Below are positions 59,001-64,000 of a stretch of 64,000 nt of DNA, in pieces. The notes under the pieces are model-generated. The model saw only the letters and a program-made list of their open reading frames with translations. It was not told where the DNA came from and did no database searches. Position 1 is the first letter of the stretch; each line of letters opens with the position of its first letter. Origin of the DNA: Ewingella americana (GTDB lineage: Bacteria > Pseudomonadota > Gammaproteobacteria > Enterobacterales > Enterobacteriaceae); assembly GCF_006438725.1 (NCBI RefSeq), contig NZ_RCZD01000019.1, positions 1-64,000 on the forward strand. The letters are read 5' to 3'. A program made the translations under genes and the position numbers.

Positions 59001-59414
59001 CGCTTTGAACTGATGGCGCGGCCATCCCGTGATGTCGCACGTATGCAACTCACTCTTGATGAGCAGAATCTGGATTACTTCAACCAGATGGAAAGCTGGC
59101 AAAGCTTTGTCTGGCCGGGGAATACCTATTATCCGGGCGTTAGCCTCAGTTGGCGCAACGTCACTACGGGTATGCAGCTCTATGCTAACGACCAGGGTAA
59201 CTGGGGATTCATTCGTTTACTGGGCAAAGCGCAGATCACGCCATTGGACGGCAGTCGAACGCAGTTGGTGTGGAAAGCCTCCGATGGCAATCCGCTGAAA
59301 TTTGTCATGCGCAGTGAGCTGGGTGAGGGTCCGCTTGCGTTGCTGAAACTTCAGGGATTTACGCTGCCAGAGTCTATTTTCAACGTCGATGCAGCCAGGG
59401 AGGAAATGGAATGA
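56055..59414 (+). CDS. tssM: T6SS membrane complex protein TssM (IcmF)
   Basis: An 1,119-aa IcmF-family protein. Two N-terminal helices (about 4-28 and 46-64), a cytoplasmic domain, a third helix (about 363-383), then a long periplasmic region ending in the TssM C-terminal domain (QWRNV-like SLSWRNVTTGMQLYANDQGNW, FVMRSELGEGPLALL). I see no Walker A motif in the cytoplasmic domain, so this looks like an ATP-independent IcmF. It spans the periplasm between TssL and TssJ. Confidence 0.94.
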   Translation: MKIKTLIGAIVAVLLFLTAIISFLFLALPEKMADWTGIGPLDHSRLLTVCLFIATALILLGWLVEKIFDRVGKSGVRLSFQKNKQSINANENPLTLHSAVIADVFSAASVTEHLNLRYGRHWKRKIRLLLVQGKDDDIEKAVPGLGRDLWQESEGCVLIHGGNAQSQPDETFLTALKQIRPRCPLDGIVHVINTSALPTDIERDAFLRCRQKADNLLGWQAPVWLWLTDKESGDREGREDIAIGAMFGLGATPEGADATLDTLVPRLRQVGMSQVLRNPQHDWLLHLSSRLQGELKASLNLLFNGLIQGSAAYRLRGAMFSPDLSAAGSLPNTRLDNPTWKAVIDDCDEVRPKKLTFDWLKGLRLLLLALIMLWGAGTLLSLAVNRTQIYQAQETARLAADTTLPLAERLHNQLGLQQAIARLQHREATGAPWYTRFGLNQDRDTLAALWPLYARNNTLLMRDATADHLKQQLNAFVQLAPASDARAQGTQRTYDVLKDYLMLARPDKADAAWLANDVLKIWPKRQGIPDGTWQALAPKLLGFYAQNLPAHPEWKIKPDAELISNVRQILLKQIGQRNAESGLYQDMLKRVASNWPDLTLADMTGDTDASTVFSTEEVVPGMFTRQAWEEQVQDAIDEVVKTRRDEIDWVLTDKTHQPGSDIAPEALKARLTERYFTDFGNAWLNMVNSIQWQDASSLSEAIAQLNLIGDVRQSPLVALMNTLAWQGKTGQKGEALADSIVDSAKKLIGRKKNAKQFIEQAQGPKGPLDGVFGPLTGLMEGKEGTGSNGNLSFQSWLARVTQVRLKLQQVTSAPDPQAMSEMLAQTVFQGKAIDLTDTRDYGSLVAASLGQEWSGFGQSLFVQPLDLAWRQVLAPAAGSLNARWQTTIVEQWNKAFAGRYPFKANGSDASLPLLAQFLRSDSGRITTFLKTNLGGILHQEGNRWVVDPAASQGMVVNPEFLQAINQLAELSDIVFAQDDASVRFELMARPSRDVARMQLTLDEQNLDYFNQMESWQSFVWPGNTYYPGVSLSWRNVTTGMQLYANDQGNWGFIRLLGKAQITPLDGSRTQLVWKASDGNPLKFVMRSELGEGPLALLKLQGFTLPESIFNVDAAREEME

Positions 59415-61018
59415 GTTCACCCGAAGCGTTGTTATCAGCCTGTGCGACAGATAAGGAAGCGCAGCATTGTCTTCTCTCCCGGGCATCCGAAGCCCTGTCA
59501 CTCTGGGATAACTGGTTACGTCCCCTCGGTTCTGAGCAGGAGACCGGGGGCGATCCGGCGTATGACGATGACTTCCAGATGATGCGCGAGGAAATCAACA
59601 AACTCTCCGGCACCGATCCACAACGGCTGTGCGAGCTGGCTGAAAAATGTCTGTGCGAGAGCGCCAAAGATATTCGGGTCGTGACCTGGTACACACAGGC
59701 CCGTCTGAATCGGGATGGCGAGAAGGGTCTGGCGGAAGGTTTATTGCTGCTGGTTGCGATGCTTTCCCGCTATGGTCAGCGCTGTCATCCGCAGCGTCCC
59801 AATGCCCGCAAGGCCGCACTGGAGTGGCTGAACAGCACCAAAATGCTTGATACGCTCTCGATGTGGCCGGAAGTGGACCGAGACGATACGGGCCTGACGG
59901 TCGGTGCCGTTAACCTTCTGGCAAGCGCCGTTGCTGAATGGCCGGATGACGAAAAGCCGTCATTTTCCGGACTTTGTACCGCGCTTGAAAACCGCCTGGC
60001 CCGCTCCGGCGGCATGGACTCGCTGATCCCCCAAAACAGCAGTGCTCAGGGGGCTGAACGTGGAGCCATCTTCGGGAGCTCCTTCGAACTGTCAGCGGTG
60101 AAGTCCGGGCGGGATTTACTCGACCAGACGAAGCTCCTTTCCAACTGGCTGAGTGAACAGCCGCAGGGCTGGCTGGCATCTCACCGACTCATGAAAACGG
60201 TGCGTTGGGATACGGTCGACCAAATCCCTCCGCTCGACAGCAGCGGCCGGACTCGTCTGGTGCCACCAAAACCCGAGTACCGGGCACAGCTGAAACGACT
60301 GTATATCCAGAAAAGCTGGGCCGAGCTGGTCGAGCAGGCCAGCCAGATGTATATCGAAGGGGTGAATCACTTCTGGCTCGACTTGCAGTGGTATCTCTGG
60401 CAGGGACTTAGCCATGCCGGTCAGCCCTGGGAAATTTGGTCAGATTCTGTCATTCACGATATGCGATTTTTACTCAAGCGTCTGCCCGGGCTCGATCTGC
60501 TGGCCTGGAACGATGGCACGCCGTTTGCTGATGAGGTGACCCAAGCCTGGATAGCCGAGAAGGTGAATGAGGATGCGCTGCTGTTTCATGATGAAGCGGC
60601 TACGGTAGCCCATAGCCAGGCGGACGATGTGCTGGCGCTGGAGGCAGAGGCGATGGAAAGAGGGGACAGTGAAAGCCCGGAAGCCGCGCTCGCCTGGCTT
60701 CAGACGCGCCCCGGTTCTGATACCCCGCGCCAACGCTGGCTAATACGCCTGCTGATGGCGCGGGTGGCCGAACAGTATGGCCGCAACGACATGGCACTGT
60801 ACCTGCTGGGTGAATTGACCGCCAGCGCACCACAACTGACGCTGGGCGACTGGGAGCCAGCTCTGTTGTTTGAAGTGCAGGCCCGCCGCCTGAAGCTGCT
60901 GCGTATGAAGGCCGGTCGCAATGAAACCGACAAAGCCCGCCTGATGCCCGAGATGGACGCCTTACTGGCGGGCCTTATCGCCATCGACCCAGCACGGGCC
61001 ATGGTGCTCTGTGGATAA
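59411..61018 (+). CDS. tssA: T6SS assembly protein TssA
   Basis: A 535-aa protein with the N-terminal ImpA domain (about 20-125; GGDPAYDDDFQMMREEINKL is the hallmark) and a long helical C-terminal part (VasJ-like). TssA guides baseplate and tail assembly. It overlaps tssM by 4 bp and ends 33 bp before tssF. Confidence 0.9.
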   Translation: MSSPEALLSACATDKEAQHCLLSRASEALSLWDNWLRPLGSEQETGGDPAYDDDFQMMREEINKLSGTDPQRLCELAEKCLCESAKDIRVVTWYTQARLNRDGEKGLAEGLLLLVAMLSRYGQRCHPQRPNARKAALEWLNSTKMLDTLSMWPEVDRDDTGLTVGAVNLLASAVAEWPDDEKPSFSGLCTALENRLARSGGMDSLIPQNSSAQGAERGAIFGSSFELSAVKSGRDLLDQTKLLSNWLSEQPQGWLASHRLMKTVRWDTVDQIPPLDSSGRTRLVPPKPEYRAQLKRLYIQKSWAELVEQASQMYIEGVNHFWLDLQWYLWQGLSHAGQPWEIWSDSVIHDMRFLLKRLPGLDLLAWNDGTPFADEVTQAWIAEKVNEDALLFHDEAATVAHSQADDVLALEAEAMERGDSESPEAALAWLQTRPGSDTPRQRWLIRLLMARVAEQYGRNDMALYLLGELTASAPQLTLGDWEPALLFEVQARRLKLLRMKAGRNETDKARLMPEMDALLAGLIAIDPARAMVLCG

Positions 61019-61051
61019 TTTTATATTTGATAACGTTCAGGGATTTTGTGC

Positions 61052-62821
61052 ATGGATGATTTAACGCTTCGCTACTTTGACGCAGAAATGCGCTACCTGC
61101 GTGAGGCGGGTAAAGAGTTTGCCCGCGCCCACCCGGACCGGGCGGCAATGCTCAATCTGGATAAACCGGGTGCCCGTGACCCGTACGTCGAGCGCCTGTT
61201 TGAAGGCTTTGCCTTCCTGATGGGGCGTCTGCGTGAAAAGCTCGATGATGACCTGCCTGAATTAACCGAAGGGCTGGTCAGCCTGCTGTGGCCGCATTAC
61301 ATGCGCACCATTCCGTCGCTGGCCATCGTGGAGTTTTCCCCCGACTGGCGCAGCCTGCGTCAGTCTGAGTGTCTGGCCGAGGGGTTTTCTGTTCTGTCCC
61401 GCCCCGTAGGGCCACATCAAACGGCCTGTCAGTACCGAACCACTCGTGATATCCCGCTCCAGCCGTTGCATCTGGCGGATGCCCGCCTGTGCACCGAAAC
61501 CGATGGGCGTTCCGCTATCCGCCTGCGCTTTGAATGCGCGGACAAAGTGGAGTGGAGCAAGGCTGGGATAGATAAAGTCGCCATTTTTCTTAATGCCGAA
61601 AGCCCGGTTAGCTCGGCGCTGCATCTGGCGATGACCCGCCGTGTACACGCCATGTATGCCCGCCACGCCGGGACCTATACCGAGCGCCGCCGGTTTGAGG
61701 GCTGGTGCAAACCTATGGGCTTTGACGACAATGACGGGCTGTGGCAGAAAGCCGATTCCGCCTTCAGCGGTTATCAGCTGTTGCTGGAATACTTCAGTTT
61801 CCGGCCAAAGTTTATGTTTGTTGAACTGCGCGGCTTTGAGACTATTGGTCTCAACGCGGCCAGCAACTGGTTTGAAATCGACATCGTGCTGACCGAAGCC
61901 TGGTCATCCGATTTGCCGTTTGAAACCGAAAACTTCCGTCTGCACTGTGCGCCGGTGATCAACCTGTTCACCCTCGAAGCCGATCCGCTGACCCTCAATC
62001 CGCTGGACAATGAATACCTGCTGCGTCCATTACGCTTGCAGGACGGCCACACCGAAATCTACAGTGTGGATAACATCCACGGTGCGGTGAAACACGGCAA
62101 ATATCCGTACGTCCCCTTTACCAGCTTCCGCCACCGGGGCGGCATGATGCGTCACGATGCCCCCGAGCGCTATTACCACACCCGCGTGAAGCGCGGAGCC
62201 TCCGGTCTGTATGACACCTGGCTGATTCTTGGCGGGCGTTCTTTCGAGTTCGACCAGCTTGCTGAAAAACCAGAGTCGCTTTCCATGCGCATCACCGGTA
62301 CCAACGGGCAACTCCCGCGTAAAGCGCTGGAAAGTACCCTGCTGGACCGGGTAGTCAAGGCAGGCAAGGTGCCGGTCAGAGTGCTGAACGTCTCGGCACC
62401 GACCCTGCCGCTATATCCGCCCGCCAACGACCGTTTTCACTGGCGGGTGATGAGCCACCTGGGCTCAAACTTCCTCAGCATGATGGACAATCCCGAGGTG
62501 CTGCGCGGTACGCTGGCGCTGTACGACTGGACCGATGATGAGATGAACCGCAGACGCCTCGAGGCGATTGTGGCGGTGAAGCACTCGCTTATTCGCCGCT
62601 TTGAGAAGGGCTTTATGCTGCGCGGCGTGGATATTGAAGTCACGTTAAATATGGATAACTTTGCGGGCGAAGGGGATGTGAATCTGTTCGGTGAGATGCT
62701 GCACCGTTTCTTCGGGCTGTATGCGGATATTCACCTCTTTAATCAGCTTACGCTGGTGCTACAACCGACAGGGAAACGACTGAGATGGAACGAATTCCAC
62801 AGCCAGCACGTACCGGGCTGA
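61052..62821 (+). CDS. tssF: T6SS baseplate protein TssF
   Basis: A 589-aa TssF/VasA/ImpG protein. Start at ATG 61,052 with CAGGGA upstream; a TTG two codons earlier is less likely. Blocks MDDLTLRYFDAEMRYLREAG, KEFARAHPDRAAML, GFAFLMGRLREKLDDDLPEL and FGEMLHRFFGLYADIHLFNQ are diagnostic. It forms baseplate wedges with TssG, TssE and TssK. It overlaps tssG by 37 bp. Confidence 0.95.
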   Translation: MDDLTLRYFDAEMRYLREAGKEFARAHPDRAAMLNLDKPGARDPYVERLFEGFAFLMGRLREKLDDDLPELTEGLVSLLWPHYMRTIPSLAIVEFSPDWRSLRQSECLAEGFSVLSRPVGPHQTACQYRTTRDIPLQPLHLADARLCTETDGRSAIRLRFECADKVEWSKAGIDKVAIFLNAESPVSSALHLAMTRRVHAMYARHAGTYTERRRFEGWCKPMGFDDNDGLWQKADSAFSGYQLLLEYFSFRPKFMFVELRGFETIGLNAASNWFEIDIVLTEAWSSDLPFETENFRLHCAPVINLFTLEADPLTLNPLDNEYLLRPLRLQDGHTEIYSVDNIHGAVKHGKYPYVPFTSFRHRGGMMRHDAPERYYHTRVKRGASGLYDTWLILGGRSFEFDQLAEKPESLSMRITGTNGQLPRKALESTLLDRVVKAGKVPVRVLNVSAPTLPLYPPANDRFHWRVMSHLGSNFLSMMDNPEVLRGTLALYDWTDDEMNRRRLEAIVAVKHSLIRRFEKGFMLRGVDIEVTLNMDNFAGEGDVNLFGEMLHRFFGLYADIHLFNQLTLVLQPTGKRLRWNEFHSQHVPG

Positions 62822-63867
62822 CGTTAGCGCTCAACAAAGACATCTGGCGGGCTAACTTTTACCGTTTCTGCCAGTTGCTGGAGCAGGAGAGTCCGGATTC
62901 ACCCAAGCTGGGAGCGACCAGCCATCCGGGCACCGACCCGGTACGGTTCAGGCCGTGGCCGGGAATGGGCTTTCCGGTCAGCACCCTGAAAGCGGTTGAG
63001 ACCGACGAAGACCATCCTGAGCTGCCGCCGACCGTGCGCACCACTTTTCTGGGTATGTACGGCGTGGATTCACCGTTACCCAGTGCTTATCTCGATGATA
63101 TTGCCCAGCGCCGTGAAGGGCATGAGGCCGTTACCTCATTTCTGGATATCTTCAGCCACCGTATCACTACGCAGTATTACCGTATCTGGCGCAAATATGC
63201 TTATCCCGCCACCTTTGAGGCCGGTGGCCGCGACGCCACCTCACAGTGCCTGCTCGGGTTGGTGGGGCTAGGTATTCCGGGCACTTCTGAGCACGTGGCT
63301 ACCCCGGTTTCGCGTTTTCTGGCGCTGCTGGGCACCATGCGATTGCCGACCCGTAACGCAGAAGGGATCCGCGCTCTGGTCAGCCTGCTGGCACCCGATA
63401 CGCGGGAAACTGTCACCGAGCCGGACCCGGTCAAAGTGCATATAGAAAACCGCAGTGGCCTGAGCGCAGGGAACCGCGTAAGGCTGTCACAGCGGGCGAC
63501 GCTCGGCAAAACCGCGAAAGAGGCCTGTAGCCGGGTGCTGGTGACCTTAAAGACTGAAAACCCGGAGGAAGCCGAAGGGTGGCTGCCCGGCGGCCACCTT
63601 CATACCGACCTGCTGGTGCTGATGCGCGTTTATCTGGGCTACCGCAGCGATGCGCGCCTGTGTCTTACCGTGCCGGTTCGACTGCTGCCCGAGCCCCGTC
63701 TGGGCAAGGCCAGGCGTATCCAGCTAGGACGTACCGGCTTGCTCGGGCTGAAAGACGGCAAACTCAACAATAACCGTGAAACCCTGACCGTCAGCCTCGG
63801 CTGCTATGAGGGGCTGCAATGCTCGCCATTTCCCCCGGCTGAAGACGGCCATTACCGCTTCGAATAA
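62785..63867 (+). CDS. tssG: T6SS baseplate protein TssG
   Basis: A 360-aa TssG/VasB/ImpH protein with NFYRFCQLLEQE, TTFLGMYGVDSPLPSAYLDD and SFLDIFSHRITTQYYRIWRK blocks. Full length. Its start lies inside the end of tssF, giving translational coupling of two wedge components. Confidence 0.95.
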   Translation: MERIPQPARTGLTLALNKDIWRANFYRFCQLLEQESPDSPKLGATSHPGTDPVRFRPWPGMGFPVSTLKAVETDEDHPELPPTVRTTFLGMYGVDSPLPSAYLDDIAQRREGHEAVTSFLDIFSHRITTQYYRIWRKYAYPATFEAGGRDATSQCLLGLVGLGIPGTSEHVATPVSRFLALLGTMRLPTRNAEGIRALVSLLAPDTRETVTEPDPVKVHIENRSGLSAGNRVRLSQRATLGKTAKEACSRVLVTLKTENPEEAEGWLPGGHLHTDLLVLMRVYLGYRSDARLCLTVPVRLLPEPRLGKARRIQLGRTGLLGLKDGKLNNNRETLTVSLGCYEGLQCSPFPPAEDGHYRFE

Positions 63868-63892
63868 TCATTTTCTGAAAGGAACTCATCTG

Positions 63893-64000
63893 ATGACAAG
63901 AGTAACCCGGTGGCATGCGCTGACGCTCATTGCCTGCTGCCTGCTTGCAGGCTGCGGCCTGACCCAGACCGTCACGGACGGCACGGTAAGCATGACAAAA
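63893..64000 (+). CDS. tssJ: T6SS outer-membrane lipoprotein TssJ (partial, cut by window end)
   Basis: The first 36 residues of a lipoprotein: signal sequence with lipobox LLAGC (Cys21) and then GLTQTVTDGTVSMTK, which matches the mature start of TssJ/SciN. AAAGGAA lies about 9 nt upstream. TssJ holds the periplasmic end of TssM at the outer membrane. The 3' end is outside the window. Confidence 0.88.
   Translation, partial: MTRVTRWHALTLIACCLLAGCGLTQTVTDGTVSMTK

Overview
The window looks like chromosome of an enterobacterium (order Enterobacterales, plausibly a Serratia/Rahnella/Yersinia-type member). The reasons are a roughly 55% GC backbone, Nlp/Ner, DppBCDF-like and Bgl-type genes, a CdiBA locus and a complete-looking enterobacterial type VI secretion system (T6SS). 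The species cannot be fixed from sequence alone. Most of the window is accessory: inter-bacterial weapons occupy both ends, with metabolic cassettes between them.

Region 1 (1-16,000): a contact-dependent inhibition locus. cdiB (outer-membrane transporter) is followed by cdiA (3,466 aa, VENN motif, AT-rich C-terminal toxin) and a 4-bp-overlapping small membrane protein that is the likely immunity protein. Downstream lie a frameshifted SymE-like fragment, a structured RNA segment arranged like the P1 C4 / P4 CI phage antisense-RNA switch, and a Ner/Nlp-type DNA-binding gene. A divergent LysR regulator/NAD(P)-reductase pair follows. After it come decayed copies of the cdiA VENN region and of the ner-like gene, so the CDI tail was once duplicated around that pair.

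Region 2 (16,100-22,331): six tightly overlapping genes: KAS III/OleA-like condensing enzyme, OleD-like SDR, metallo-beta-lactamase-fold hydrolase, F390-synthetase-like adenylating enzyme, second SDR, and membrane GT2/GT21-type glycosyltransferase. This is the best candidate for a poorly described biosynthetic system, perhaps a glycosylated lipid.

Region 3 (22,538-32,553): a peptide/opine-type ABC uptake system. Its binding protein, two permeases, M20-like hydrolase, D-cysteine desulfhydrase-like PLP enzyme, ornithine cyclodeaminase-like protein and tandem rhodanese form one minus-strand operon. A fused double ATPase runs convergently from the other end, and a FadR-type GntR regulator is divergent from the operon. 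A near-palindrome between regulator and operon has a partial match in front of the ATPase gene. The enzyme set suggests import and breakdown of a sulfur amino-acid derivative.

Region 4 (32,578-36,836): a bgl-type operon (bglF-bglB-bglG) with a textbook RAT antiterminator overlapping a strong leader terminator.

Region 5 (36,951-64,000): T6SS genes tssB, tssC, tssK (frameshifted), tssL, an OmpA-domain gene, hcp, clpV, vgrG, an effector/immunity island, PAAR, an associated membrane protein, tssM, tssA, tssF, tssG and the start of tssJ. tssE is not seen and may lie beyond the window. The island carries a GH19-type peptidoglycan hydrolase effector and its periplasmic immunity candidate. Next comes a second, truncated effector that repeats a 467-bp EF-hand module but ends in a pesticin/T4-lysozyme-like domain, with an LprI-like immunity gene, and then an orphan periplasmic immunity-like gene. 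The layout parallels orphan toxin cassettes of CDI and Rhs loci.
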